From Saccharopolyspora rhizosphaerae (GTDB lineage: Bacteria; Actinomycetota; Actinomycetes; Mycobacteriales; Pseudonocardiaceae), in NCBI RefSeq assembly GCF_003931915.1, contig NZ_RSAA01000001.1, forward strand, positions 372,001 through 436,000: a DNA stretch of 64,000 bases. The letters run 5' to 3'. The position numbers and the translations under genes are program-made. The notes beneath the pieces were generated by a model. The model was given only the letters and a program-made list of their open reading frames with translations, did not search any database and had not been told where the DNA came from. Positions 1 to 9,040 of the stretch are shown here, piece after piece; position 1 is the first letter of the stretch, and each line of letters starts with the position of its first letter.

Positions 1-1
1 A

Positions 2-943
2 GCGATCGTGTCCGAGCGCCTCACCGGCCAAGGCCTGCCGACCAGCGACGAGGACCTGCTGATCACCACGGGATCCCAGCAGGGCCTGAGCCTGATCGCC
101 TCGGCACTGCTGGATCCGGGCGCCGTGGTGCTGGTCGAAGAACCCGCCTACCTGTCGGCCCTGCAGTGCTTCCAGCTGGCGCAGGCGCGCGTCGTGCCCG
201 TCCCCTGCGACGACGAGGGTCTCGACCCCGAGGCGCTCGACCGCATCGCCGCACGCGAAACCCCCGCGCTGCTGTACCTGGTGCCGACGTTCTCCAATCC
301 GACGGGCCGCACCGTCGGCGCCGAGCGGCGGGACCGGATCGCGGACGTCGCTGCACGGCGGAACTTCTGGCTGGTCGAGGACGACCCGTACCGCGAACTG
401 CGCTACAGCGGCCGGCCGTTGGTGCCGCTGTCGGCACGCGTGCCCGAGCGCTCGATCTACCTGGGCAGCTTCTCCAAGCTCGTCGCACCGGGGATGCGGG
501 TCGGGTGGCTGCGCGCACCGGCGCAGCTGCGGCAGCGCCTGACCGTCCTCAAGCAGGCCGCCGACCTGCACACCTCCACGATCGACCAGGCCGCGGCCGC
601 GGAGTACCTGGCGACCACCGACCTCGACGCGCGGTTGCGGGTGCTGCGCGAGACCTACCGCCCCCGCCGGGACGCCATGCTGGACGGGCTCCGCACCACC
701 GCTCCGCCGGGGTCGACGTGGACCGAACCCGAAGGCGGGATGTTCGTGTGGGTGCGGCTTCCCGGTGACGTGGACACCGGCGAGCGGCTGCACGACGCGT
801 TGCGCCACGACGTCGCGTTCGTGCCGGGAGCGGCGTTCCAGGTCGGCGAACCGGACCGGGCGACGATGCGGTTGTCGTTCACCACCTTCGAGCCCGCCAC
901 GATCGCCGAGGGCCTGCGCAGACTCGCCAAGGTCCTGGACTGA
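2..943 (+). CDS. PLP-dependent aminotransferase (MocR-type/aminoadipate-like), 5' end missing
   Basis: A class I/II aminotransferase that uses pyridoxal phosphate to move amino groups. The reading frame is open to the left edge, so the N-terminus lies outside the window. It may carry a GntR-type DNA-binding domain there, as MocR regulators do. Visible family marks are ITTGSQQGL (cofactor phosphate region), PTFSNPTG with the conserved Asn-Pro, VEDDPYRE and GSFSKLVAPGMRVGW, whose Lys would form the Schiff base. The C-terminal small domain is complete and ends LAKVLD. The next gene starts 127 bp downstream on the same strand, with an inverted repeat between them. Substrate is unknown; 2-aminoadipate or aromatic aminotransferase and a MocR regulator are all possible. 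Confidence 0.85.
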   Translation, partial: AIVSERLTGQGLPTSDEDLLITTGSQQGLSLIASALLDPGAVVLVEEPAYLSALQCFQLAQARVVPVPCDDEGLDPEALDRIAARETPALLYLVPTFSNPTGRTVGAERRDRIADVAARRNFWLVEDDPYRELRYSGRPLVPLSARVPERSIYLGSFSKLVAPGMRVGWLRAPAQLRQRLTVLKQAADLHTSTIDQAAAAEYLATTDLDARLRVLRETYRPRRDAMLDGLRTTAPPGSTWTEPEGGMFVWVRLPGDVDTGERLHDALRHDVAFVPGAAFQVGEPDRATMRLSFTTFEPATIAEGLRRLAKVLD

Positions 944-1015
944 TCGCGCTCCGGGACCGAGCCGTCCGTCCGGAGGATTGCGCGCGCTCCGGAGCTGCAG
1001 CAGGCTACCCGGAGT

Positions 1016-1036
1016 ATCACCCACCGTGACGGTGAT
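1016..1036. promoter_or_regulatory. Inverted repeat upstream of molybdenum hydroxylase operon
   Basis: Arms ATCACC (1016-1021) and GGTGAT (1031-1036) enclose a second small palindrome, CACCGT-G-ACGGTG (1022-1034). It lies 34 bp before the start of the large hydroxylase subunit. It could be an operator for that operon or a weak terminator for the aminotransferase. No regulator gene for it is visible in the window. Confidence 0.35.
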
Positions 1037-1070
1037 CCCCGTTCTCGGTGGGAGTCACTGGGGAGGCTTG

Positions 1071-3437
1071 ATGCAGGCGATGGACGCCGGACGCCCGACA
1101 CTCCTGGGGGAGAGCTCACCGCGGATCGAGGACGACCGGTTGCTGGCCGGGCGCGGTCGCTTCATCGCGGATGTCGCGATGCCGGGGATGCTCGACGCCG
1201 CGTTCGTCCGCAGCGACGTCCCGCACGCCCGCTTGCGCGGACTCGACTCCGCGCAAGCGCGTGAATCACCCGGTGTGCACGCGGTGTTCGGCGGAGCAGA
1301 TCTCGACGTGCGTGCTGTTCCGGACCGGATGCCGTGGGTGCGGCCGGTGCGGCACTTCCCGCTCGCGCGGGACCGGGTCCGCTACGTCGGCTGCCCGCTG
1401 GCCGTCGTGGTCGCCGAAGACCGCTACCTCGCCGAGGACGCCGCCGAACTCGTCCACGCCGACCTCGAACCACTGCCCACCGTGGACACCGTCGACGGCG
1501 CCCTGTCCCCGGACGCCCCGCTGCTGTACCCGGACTGGGGCGACAACGTGCTGCTGTCGGTGGAGGCCGACGGCAGCGCGGTCGAAGCCGACTTCGCCGA
1601 GCTGCGCACGATCAGTGGCACGTTCACCACGAACCGCCACTCGGCCGCCCCTCTGGAGGGGCGCGGCGTGGCGGCCGAGTTCCGCGACGACCGGCTGACG
1701 GTGTGGACCTCCACGCAAGCCGCCTTCGTCGTGCGCGCGATGCTCGCCGCGGTGCTGGGCCTGCCCGAGCGGAACATCCGGGTGATCACGCCGGACGTCG
1801 GCGGCGGTTTCGGCCAGAAGAACGAGGTCTACCCGGAGGAGTACGTCGTCCCGTGGCTGGCGATGCGGTTGCGCCGCCCGGTCCGCTGGATCGAGGACCG
1901 GCACGAGCACCTGATCGCCGCCGGCCACGCCCGCGACACCACCACCGACCTGTCCGCGGCCGTCCGCGAGGACGGCACGATCGCGGCCTTGCGCGGGCGG
2001 GTGCGCACCGACCTCGGGTCTGGTGAGATCTTCCCCGCGGGCTACGGACCGAGCCTGGTGGCGGTCGGTTCGCTGTGCGGGCCCTACCGGATCCCGAAGC
2101 AGGCCATCTCCGTGCAGGGAGTGGTCACCAACAAGACCCCGACCGGCGGCTACCGCGGTTACGGCGCTCCCGAAGGCACGTTCGCCCTCGAGCGGCTGGT
2201 CGACAAGATCGGCCGCGAGCTGGGCATCGACCCGCTCGAACTGCGCCGCCAGATGATCCTCTCGCCGCAGGACCTCCCCTACGAGACGGCCGCAGGGGCG
2301 GTGCTGCGGTCCGGCACCCACCGGCACGCCTTCGAGCGCGCGGTGGAGGTCGGCGACCGGATGCTGGCGGAGGAGCGCGAGAAGGCGGAGCCCGGTGCTC
2401 TGCTGGGCTCCGGGTACGCCACCTACGTCGAGGGCGTCGCCGCCACCGCGTTCTCCATCACCGGGACGTGGAGCAGCCAGGACTCCGCGGACGTCCGCTT
2501 CGACGCCGAGGGCGGCGTCACCGTCGCGGTGGGCGTGTCGGCGATGGGCCAGGGTGCGCACACCACGGTGGCCACCCTGGTCGCCGAAGCGCTGTCGCTC
2601 CCGGTCGACCAGGTGCGGGTCACGATGGGAGACACCGACACCGCGCCGTACGGCCTCGGCAGCTGGGCCAGCCGCAGCGCGCTGGTCGCCGGGGGTGCGG
2701 TCGAGCGCGCGGCGGACGTGCTGCGGCGCAAGGGAACCACCATCGCCGCTCACCTGCTGGAGGCCTCGCCGGACGACCTCGAGCTCGTCGACGGGCGGTT
2801 CCAGGTCCGCGGCAGCCCGGGCAGCGCGGTGTCGTGGGCGCAGATCGCCCAGTCGGCGCTGAACCGGACCTTCGAACTGCCTCCCGGCGTGGATCCCGGT
2901 TTGGAAGCCCGCGCCACCTACGAGCCCGCGGGCCTGGACCACGTGCCGCGTCCCGACGGGAAGATGAACGCCGCGGCCAGCTACACCAACGCGACCCACA
3001 CCGCCGTCGTCCGCGTCGACGCCACCACCGGGGTGGTCGAGGTGGTGCGCTACGCGGTGGTGCACGACTGCGGCCGCGTGATCAACCCGCTGACGCTGGC
3101 CGGGCAGATCCACGGCGGGGTCGCGCAGGGCATCGGCGGGACGCTCTACGAGCACCTGCCCTACGAGGACGGTCAGCCCCTGGCGACGACCTTCACCGAG
3201 TACCTGGTGCCGGGTGCGTGCGAGGTCCCCGACGTGCTGGTCGAGGAGGTGGGCGGCCCCGCCCCGGACACGCCGTTCGGGGTCAAGGGAGCCGGCGAGG
3301 CGGGAATCATCGGTCCACCGGCCGCCATCGCCGGCGCGGTCGAGAACGCGCTCGCGCCCTTGGGCGTGACCGGCATCGACTCCACACCGCTGACCCCGTC
3401 GGTGCTCCGCCGGCTCATCGAGGAGGCCCGGTCGTGA
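1071..3437 (+). CDS. Molybdopterin-binding large subunit, xanthine dehydrogenase/CoxL family
   Basis: Catalytic large subunit of a molybdenum hydroxylase that oxidises an N-heterocycle, aldehyde or similar substrate with water as oxygen donor. The ATG at 1071 follows a GGGAGG ribosome site and gives 788 aa, the usual family length; the longer open frame upstream is not family sequence. It shows the N-terminal hammerhead domain (ERDDRLLAGRGRF-like start), the cofactor region PDVGGGFGQKNE, and GGYRGYGAPE where true CO dehydrogenases carry the CSFR active loop. This is therefore a form-II/aldehyde-oxidase-like member, not an authentic CO dehydrogenase. The C-terminal GVKGAGEAG motif holds the conserved Glu. 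Gene order is large, FAD, FeS, with overlapping ends that indicate coupled translation. Substrate cannot be told from sequence. Confidence 0.93.
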   Translation: MQAMDAGRPTLLGESSPRIEDDRLLAGRGRFIADVAMPGMLDAAFVRSDVPHARLRGLDSAQARESPGVHAVFGGADLDVRAVPDRMPWVRPVRHFPLARDRVRYVGCPLAVVVAEDRYLAEDAAELVHADLEPLPTVDTVDGALSPDAPLLYPDWGDNVLLSVEADGSAVEADFAELRTISGTFTTNRHSAAPLEGRGVAAEFRDDRLTVWTSTQAAFVVRAMLAAVLGLPERNIRVITPDVGGGFGQKNEVYPEEYVVPWLAMRLRRPVRWIEDRHEHLIAAGHARDTTTDLSAAVREDGTIAALRGRVRTDLGSGEIFPAGYGPSLVAVGSLCGPYRIPKQAISVQGVVTNKTPTGGYRGYGAPEGTFALERLVDKIGRELGIDPLELRRQMILSPQDLPYETAAGAVLRSGTHRHAFERAVEVGDRMLAEEREKAEPGALLGSGYATYVEGVAATAFSITGTWSSQDSADVRFDAEGGVTVAVGVSAMGQGAHTTVATLVAEALSLPVDQVRVTMGDTDTAPYGLGSWASRSALVAGGAVERAADVLRRKGTTIAAHLLEASPDDLELVDGRFQVRGSPGSAVSWAQIAQSALNRTFELPPGVDPGLEARATYEPAGLDHVPRPDGKMNAAASYTNATHTAVVRVDATTGVVEVVRYAVVHDCGRVINPLTLAGQIHGGVAQGIGGTLYEHLPYEDGQPLATTFTEYLVPGACEVPDVLVEEVGGPAPDTPFGVKGAGEAGIIGPPAAIAGAVENALAPLGVTGIDSTPLTPSVLRRLIEEARS

Positions 3438-4285
3438 AGCCGCCACCGTTCGACTACGTCCGCCCCGCCAGCACCGCGGAGGCGGTCGAGGTGCTGGCCG
3501 CCGACGAGGACGCCAGACCTCTCGCCGGTGGGCAGAGCCTGCTGCCGATGATGAACTTCCGGCTCGCCCGCCCGAGCACGCTGGTCGACATCGGCCGTCT
3601 GCCCGGCCTGGCGGACCTGCACCGGGACGACGGCGTGCTGGTGATCGGTGCTGCCACCCGGCAACGCACCGTCGAAACATCCCCGCTGGTCGCGCGGAGC
3701 TGTCCGCTGCTGGCCGCCGCCCTGCGCCACGTCGGCCACCACCAGATCCGCACCCGCGGCACCCTCGGCGGGTCGCTGGCCCACGCCGACCCGGCGGCCG
3801 AGCTCGGCGCCGCTGCCGTCGCTCTCGACGCCGAGGTCGTGGCGACCGGTCCGGCCGGCGAGCGCACCCTCCCCGCCGCGGAGTTGGTCGTCGCGCCGTA
3901 CCAGACGTCGCTGCGCCAGGAAGAGGTCCTCACCGCGACGCGGTGGCCGGTCAGGGGTGGACAACGCCACGGGTTCGCCGAGATCGCCCGTCGCGCCGGG
4001 GACTTCGCCCTCGCCGGAGTGGCCGCCGTCCTCGAGCTCGACGGTGCCGAGGTCGCCCGGGCGCGGTTGGTGGGCCTGGGCATCGGCGGTACCGTGCGCC
4101 GCCTCCCCGAGGCCGAGCAGGCGCTGCACCACCGCCCGCTCACCGACGAGTCGATCGACGCCGCTGCGGAAGCCGCCGCCGAGTCCGTCGACCCGCCGGA
4201 GGACGTGCACGCCGACACCGCGACCCGACGAGCCGCCCTGCGTGCGGCCGCACGGCGAGCTTTGGAGCAGACCTGCCATGACTGA
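3434..4285 (+). CDS. FAD-binding middle subunit of molybdenum hydroxylase (CoxM family)
   Basis: Passes electrons from the 2Fe-2S subunit to an acceptor through FAD. The GTG start at 3434 overlaps the stop of the large-subunit gene by 4 bp, giving 283 aa, normal for the family. The N-terminus (FDYVRPASTAEAVEVL) is the typical opening. The FAD pyrophosphate motif LAGGQSLLPMM and the second motif TRGTLGGSLAHADPAAE are both present. The C-terminal CO_deh_flav_C domain follows (FAEIARRAGDFALAGVAA). It ends 8 bp inside the next gene, so the three subunits form one transcription and translation unit. Confidence 0.94.
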   Translation: MKPPPFDYVRPASTAEAVEVLAADEDARPLAGGQSLLPMMNFRLARPSTLVDIGRLPGLADLHRDDGVLVIGAATRQRTVETSPLVARSCPLLAAALRHVGHHQIRTRGTLGGSLAHADPAAELGAAAVALDAEVVATGPAGERTLPAAELVVAPYQTSLRQEEVLTATRWPVRGGQRHGFAEIARRAGDFALAGVAAVLELDGAEVARARLVGLGIGGTVRRLPEAEQALHHRPLTDESIDAAAEAAAESVDPPEDVHADTATRRAALRAAARRALEQTCHD

Positions 4286-4757
4286 GAACCCCGCTCCGAC
4301 CAGGGACATCAGCCTGACGGTCAACGGCCGCGCGGTGCGCCGTACCGTGCCCGTCCGACGGCTGCTGGTCGACTTCCTCCGCGAGGACCTGGTGCTCACC
4401 GGCACGCACGCGGGCTGCGAGCACGGGATCTGCGGTGCCTGCACGGTCCTCGTCGACGGTGAGCCCGCCCGGTCCTGCATCACGCTGGCCGTGCAAGCCG
4501 ACGGCTGCGAGGTCGTCACGGTGGAAGGGCTCACGCCCGAAGACGGGTTGAGCCCGCTGCAGCAGGCGTTCAAGGACTGCCACGGGCTGCAGTGCGGGTT
4601 CTGCACCCCGGGCTTCCTCGTGACGGTCGCCGCTGCCTCACCGGACGAGCACCCGACCGACCCCGACATCCGGGAACTCCTCAGCGGCAACCTCTGCCGC
4701 TGCACCGGGTACCAGCACATCGTCGACTCGGTGAAGCGTGCCTGGGGCCGGTCCTGA
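4278..4757 (+). CDS. 2Fe-2S small subunit of molybdenum hydroxylase (CoxS family)
   Basis: Iron-sulfur subunit carrying two 2Fe-2S clusters, 159 aa. The plant-ferredoxin-like cluster is ligated by Cys in GCEHGICGACTVLVDG with a later Cys in SCITLA. The second cluster, in the C-terminal four-helix domain, uses CGFCTPG and CRCTGY. All eight ligand positions look intact. The ATG at 4278 overlaps the end of the FAD-subunit gene by 8 bp. No maturation gene (MocA, XdhC or CoxD type) follows, so cofactor insertion must rely on genes elsewhere. A 184-bp convergent gap separates it from the helicase locus. Confidence 0.95.
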   Translation: MTENPAPTRDISLTVNGRAVRRTVPVRRLLVDFLREDLVLTGTHAGCEHGICGACTVLVDGEPARSCITLAVQADGCEVVTVEGLTPEDGLSPLQQAFKDCHGLQCGFCTPGFLVTVAAASPDEHPTDPDIRELLSGNLCRCTGYQHIVDSVKRAWGRS

Positions 4758-4941
4758 ACCGTGAGTCTCCGTGGACTTGTCACACAGCAAGGCCGCTCAC
4801 GCGCCGGCCGTGGCCACCCGCGCCTTTCGAACGACTGTTCCCATGGTGCAGCCGTTCGGGCGAGAAAGCGAGCACCACGCTGTCGCCGGATGAGGTGATC
4901 ATGTGGGTCACTCTCCGGAACCGGTTGGGTGGAGCCGCTTC

Positions 4942-6983
4942 TCAACCCGTGGTGATCGGGCTGTCGCGCCGCTTCAGGCCCGCCAGCGGTTCGGGCACCG
5001 ACTCCACGCAGATCACACCGAGCCCCTGGGTCGCGCGGGTCATCGCCACGTAGAGATCGCTGCGCCCGAGGCTCCCGGCTCCGAGGATCGCAGCGGGTTC
5101 CACGATCAGCACCCGGTCGAACTCCAAGCCCTTGCACTGCGCGGGTTCCAGCACCACGACCTGCTCGGTCAGCTCGGCCGGCAACGGCACGTCCAGCACC
5201 GCGGCGAGTTCGCGGGCCAGGTCCGGTGGCGCGATCACGACGAGCTGGCCGTGCTCGCGCTCGGCGACGACCTCGCGCACCAGGCCCCGAGCCCGTCCCT
5301 GCGGGACTGTTCCAGCCAGGGCTCGTCCCCGGAGGAGCGCACCGATCGTGGCGGACGCAGTCCCGTGCCGGCGAGCAGGTCGGCCGTCGCCGCCATGACC
5401 TCCGAGGGCGTCCGGTAGTTCACGGTCAGCTCGGCCAGCCTCCAGCGGTCGGCCACGTGTGGAGCCAGCACCTGCTCCCACGACCGGGCACCTGCCGCGC
5501 TGCCCGTCTGCGCGAGGTCGCCGACCACGGTCATCGACCGGGAGGGGCAGCGCCGCATCAGCATCCGCCACTGCATCTCGGAGAGCTCCTGCGCCTCGTC
5601 CACGATGACGTGGCCGAACACCGCCCGGGGTCCGCCGTGGCCGAGCAGTGCTGCGGCCTCGTCGAGCAGCGGCACGTCGGCGGCGGTGCGGGGACCGCTG
5701 CCGACCAGGTCCGTGATCACCTCCTCGGGGGTCAGCTCGGGCCACAGCTCGTCGAGCGCCGCGGTCACTCGCTCGTCGGCCAGCAGCGCCGACCGCAACG
5801 CCTCCTGGTCGGCGGAGTCCACGAGCTCGCGCGGCTCGACGTCGTCCGGGTCGACGATCACGCCGGCCGCGGCGAGCGCCTTGAGGTCGGAGGCTCCGAG
5901 CTTGCCGTCCGCGCTACCGCCGTCGAGGGCCTGTCCTTCCTCGGTGAGCAGGACCGACTCCATCCGCTGGACGAGCAGCTCCGCGAGAGAGGCGACCAGT
6001 TCCTCCTGGAAGACCAACCGGGCCTGGTTGTGCGGCAGGCCTGATTCGCGCGCCACCTGCGCGGCCGCGCGGCAGGTCGCCGGGTCCAGCGACAACCGCT
6101 GCTCCTCGAACTCGGCCTCCCACGGCTGGTCGGGAACGCGCACGCGGCGGCGGACCTGCTGCGCGATGAGCTCGGCCATCCGGGCCGAGCCCTTGCGTTC
6201 CGCCTCCGGGTCCGCCGCGGTGATGTCGGTGCCCGCGTGCAGCTCGGCGAGGGTGGCGGCGACCACGCGGTTCTCGCCCAGCCCCGGCAGCACCTGCCCG
6301 ATGTAGTCCAGGAAGATCCTGCTCGGTCCGATCACCAGCACGCCGCGGTTGCGCAGGTGCTCGTGGGTGTAGAGCAGGTAGGCGACCCGGTGCAGCGCGA
6401 CCGCGGTCTTGCCGGTCCCCGGACCGCCCTGCACGACCAGGATCCCCCGCTCCTCGGACCGGATGATGGCGTCTTGCTCGGCCTGCAGCGTGGTGACGAT
6501 CTCGCGCATCCGGCCGGTGCGCTCAGCCGTCACGGCCGACAGCAGCGCGGCTTCGCCGACGAGGTGGTCCTGACCTTCGGTGCCGTCGGAGTCGAGCAGC
6601 TCGTCGTCGACGGCGACCACGGTGCGGCCCTGCGTGGTGATGCGGCGCCTGCGGCGCACGCCCTGCGGGTCGGCGGCGGTGGCGGTGTAGAAGGCGCGTG
6701 CCAGCGGTGCGCGCCAGTCGACCAGCAGCTGCGCGTCGTCGGACTCGCGGAACACGCCGATGCGGCCGATGTAGGACCGGCTGCCGTCGACCATGTCGAG
6801 ACGTCCGAAGTACAGGCCGTTCTCGACGCCGTCGAGGCGTGCCAGCTCGGTCTTCCACACCGCGACGGTGTCCGGATCACCCCCGGCCTCGGCGCGGGCC
6901 GCGGCGTGCTCGCGCAACGCGTCGACGTGGCCGTACAACTCGGCCAGGTGCTGTTGTTCTAATTCGAGCTCGTCGGCGCTCAA
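4942..6983 (-). pseudogene. HelD/HelR-like superfamily I helicase, frameshifted
   Basis: An RNA-polymerase-associated UvrD-like ATPase of the HelD/HelR group. In actinobacteria these release stalled or rifamycin-bound RNA polymerase. The first frame starts at ATG 6983 and shows the N-terminal coiled region, the family block RSYIGRIGVF...DWRAPLARAFY, Walker A GGPGTGKTAVALHR (about residue 190), Walker B VIVDEAQELS and NYRTPSEVM. Near 5295 the frame breaks: the first frame runs into unrelated sequence, while the neighbouring frame carries on with GLVREVVAE through the motif VI-like YVAMTRATQGL to a stop at 4942. Adding one G in the gggc run near 5295 restores a protein of about 680 aa. Sequencing error is a real alternative to loss of function. 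Confidence 0.85.
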
Positions 6984-7080
6984 GCCCTGGACTCCCCGCG
7001 TTCGCTCGTTCGACTTGCCCAGAGTGCCCGAGCGCGGCCGACAATTCCAGTCGCCCCGCGCAGTCCGGTGTGGACGGAGC

Positions 7081-7566
7081 TCACGCGGGCAGGACGGCTT
7101 CGATCCGCTCCACCTTCCGGCGGAGGCCCTCCGCGACCCCGGCCGAGACCATCTGGTCGAGCTGGTCGACGGAGGAGAAGGAGCTCAGCAGCACCATCCG
7201 GGTCCGCCCCTCGGCGGGTTCCAGCGTGATCCTGACGTGGGTGACTCCGAAGCAGGTGGCACGGACGCCGTTCTCCACGGTGACGCCGTCCTCGAACTCC
7301 AGCCGGTGCGGTTCGTCGATCGCGCTGATCTGCCACCAGCCGCGTGATTCGCTCCCGTCCGGGCGTGTGGTGCGGTAGCGCGCCTGGCCGCCGGGCCTGA
7401 AGTCGTGCTGCTCGAAGGTCGTCGACCCGTCCGGCGGCCCCCACCACCGTGCGAGTTCGCGCCGATCGGCCCACACCTGCCACACCCGCTGGACGGGCGC
7501 CGCGAACTCCGCGGTGACCGTCACGGTGAGTTCTTCGGCGTCGGTGACGACGTCCAGCACGGTCAT
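7081..7566 (-). CDS. SRPBCC/AHSA1-like protein
   Basis: A 161-aa START/Bet v1-like fold protein of the Aha1 C-terminal (AHSA1) group, with a hydrophobic ligand cavity. Such proteins are common in actinobacteria and mostly lack a known substrate. The opening block FAAPVQRVWQVWADRRELARWWGP and the inner GGQARYRT and GWWQISAID strands are typical. The ATG at 7566 is preferred because GGGAG lies 5 bp before it; the GTG at 7572 would overlap that site. Family members often pair with an ArsR regulator, but none is present. It is divergent from the hydrolase at 7763 across a 196-bp gap. Confidence 0.8.
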   Translation of the reverse strand: MTVLDVVTDAEELTVTVTAEFAAPVQRVWQVWADRRELARWWGPPDGSTTFEQHDFRPGGQARYRTTRPDGSESRGWWQISAIDEPHRLEFEDGVTVENGVRATCFGVTHVRITLEPAEGRTRMVLLSSFSSVDQLDQMVSAGVAEGLRRKVERIEAVLPA

Positions 7567-7762
7567 GCTCACTCCCGGTCTGGTGGGCTCCTGCAGCCTG
7601 GTTATCGCTCGCCCACCCGGCGCGCAACCTGCGAACGAGTGCTCCTCCCCCAGGAAAGGGGCAGATCAGGCATACCGCGCGGGCTCGACTCCCTGCCACC
7701 GGCGGCAGGTGAACGGGTGTTTAGATCGGGCGAGCACCGACCACGAGGAGGGACGAGCGCCC

Positions 7763-8521
7763 ATGACCGCAGCACGCGGGACCACGGTGGACATCACCAC
7801 ACCGGATGGTGTGGCCGACGCGTACCTGACGCACCCGGAGGGCGACGGGAGGCATCCCGCCGTGCTGTTCTACATGGACGCCTTCGGCGTGCGACCGCAC
7901 CTGCAGGGCATGGCCGACCGCTTGGCCGCCGAGGGTTTCACCGTGCTGGTGCCCAACCTGTTCTACCGCGCGGGCCGCACGCCGGTGTTCGAGCTGCCGG
8001 AATTCATCGACCCGGGTGCCCGGCCGGAGATCTTCGAGACGATCGGGCCGCTCATGCAGCAGCTCACCCCCGAGCGGGTGGTGCGCGACGCGGGCGCCTA
8101 CCTGAGTTGGCTGGCCGCCAGCCCGCTGACCACCGGGGAGCCGGTCGGCGTCACGGGCTACTGCATGGGCGCGGTGATGGCGCTGCGCACCGCGGGCGCC
8201 TACCCGGACCAGGTCGCCGCGATGGCCGGTTTCCACGGCGGGAACCTGGCCACCGAGGAGCCCGACAGCCCGCACCTGGTGGCCGACAAGATCACCGCAG
8301 AGGCGTACTTCGGCCACGCCGACCAGGACCACGCGCTGCCGCCGGAGCAGATCGACCGCCTCGACGAGGCGCTGCGGAAGGCGGGAGTGCGCTTCCGCAC
8401 CGAGGTCTACGAGGGCGCGCCGCACGGCTTCACCCAGGCCGACACCGCCGCCTACGACGAGGTAGGCGCGGAACGCCACTGGTCCGCTCTGCTGGAGCTG
8501 TTCCACCGCACCCTGGGCTGA
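7763..8521 (+). CDS. Dienelactone hydrolase family protein
   Basis: A 252-aa alpha/beta hydrolase of the dienelactone hydrolase family, whose type members open lactone rings in chloroaromatic breakdown. The ATG at 7763 follows a GAGGAGGGA site. The catalytic Cys sits in GVTGYCMGAVMA, the Asp in YFGHADQDHALP and the His in EGAPHGFTQ, so the Cys-Asp-His triad is complete. Its true substrate is unknown, because this family is broad and there is no aromatic cluster beside it. A perfect hairpin follows directly. Confidence 0.88.
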   Translation: MTAARGTTVDITTPDGVADAYLTHPEGDGRHPAVLFYMDAFGVRPHLQGMADRLAAEGFTVLVPNLFYRAGRTPVFELPEFIDPGARPEIFETIGPLMQQLTPERVVRDAGAYLSWLAASPLTTGEPVGVTGYCMGAVMALRTAGAYPDQVAAMAGFHGGNLATEEPDSPHLVADKITAEAYFGHADQDHALPPEQIDRLDEALRKAGVRFRTEVYEGAPHGFTQADTAAYDEVGAERHWSALLELFHRTLG

Positions 8522-8530
8522 TCACCGGTC

Positions 8531-8560
8531 GACGCCGGCCCGCCGCGGTGGGCCGGCGTC
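8531..8560. terminator. Perfect GC hairpin between convergent genes
   Basis: Arms GACGCCGGCCC (8531-8541) and GGGCCGGCGTC (8550-8560) pair perfectly over 11 bp with an 8-base loop. It lies between the dienelactone hydrolase stop and the stop of the opposite-strand zinc-finger gene, so it can end transcripts from both sides. No clear T-run follows, as is usual in actinomycetes. Confidence 0.75.
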
Positions 8561-8561
8561 G

Positions 8562-8792
8562 TCATTCCGCGGGGTCCGCGCCGTGTGCGGCCCCGGCGAG
8601 CTCGTGCGCGCCGGCGTTGCAGGACGGGCAGGTGGGCCAGAGCCAGCCGAGGTCGGAGTTGTCCACGGTGAGCGCCTCCGAGCACAGGGTGCGCACGACG
8701 ATCCCGTGGTAGCCCTGGCGCGGCTTGGGGTCGGTGGTGGCGTGGCGCTGGCCGTCGGCAGGCACCCAGCTGAAGGGATGCGGGCGGTACAT
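8562..8792 (-). CDS. Small putative zinc-finger protein
   Basis: A 76-aa protein starting MYRPHPFSWVP. It has a His in GQRHAT, a Cys in RTLCSEA and a C-terminal W-PTCPSCNAGAHE knuckle. The spaced His, Cys and Cys-x2-Cys suggest a single zinc site. A second protein with the same layout is encoded at 31106-31324, so this is a family rather than chance. Similar short proteins are common near XRE/DUF397 genes in Pseudonocardiaceae; role unknown. The ATG at 8792 is chosen because homology to the paralogue begins there; the ribosome site (GGTGAG) is weak. Confidence 0.65.
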   Translation of the reverse strand: MYRPHPFSWVPADGQRHATTDPKPRQGYHGIVVRTLCSEALTVDNSDLGWLWPTCPSCNAGAHELAGAAHGADPAE

Positions 8793-9040
8793 CAGCTCAC
8801 CGCCCCGGGCGGGCGCGGACCGCGGCGTGGGATCGCGTCCCCACCCGACTCGATCACGCGCGTCACGATCATGAACGCTACCCGAACGTCGAGCGATCAT
8901 GCGCAACCCGTTCGGAGTAGTCGATCTGCCCGCAAGCACGAGGGACCACCCGAGACCAGCACGCGCGGTGACCGCCGCCGTGCTGCGGCTCCGCAACACC
9001 CCGAAGAGCCCAGGGGCGCTTCACGGGCGGTGTTCACCGG

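Noticed and set aside
765..1070. A 102-codon N-terminal extension of the molybdenum hydroxylase large subunit
   Set aside because: It overlaps the aminotransferase C-terminus in another frame, lacks family similarity and is arginine-rich shadow sequence; the ATG at 1071 has a ribosome site and starts the family domain.
1266..3680. An 804-codon minus-strand frame over the molybdenum hydroxylase
   Set aside because: Antisense shadow of a gene with intact cofactor motifs; no family resemblance.
1071..4757. True carbon monoxide dehydrogenase (coxMSL)
   Set aside because: The CSFR active-site loop is missing, the gene order differs and no coxD/E/F genes follow.
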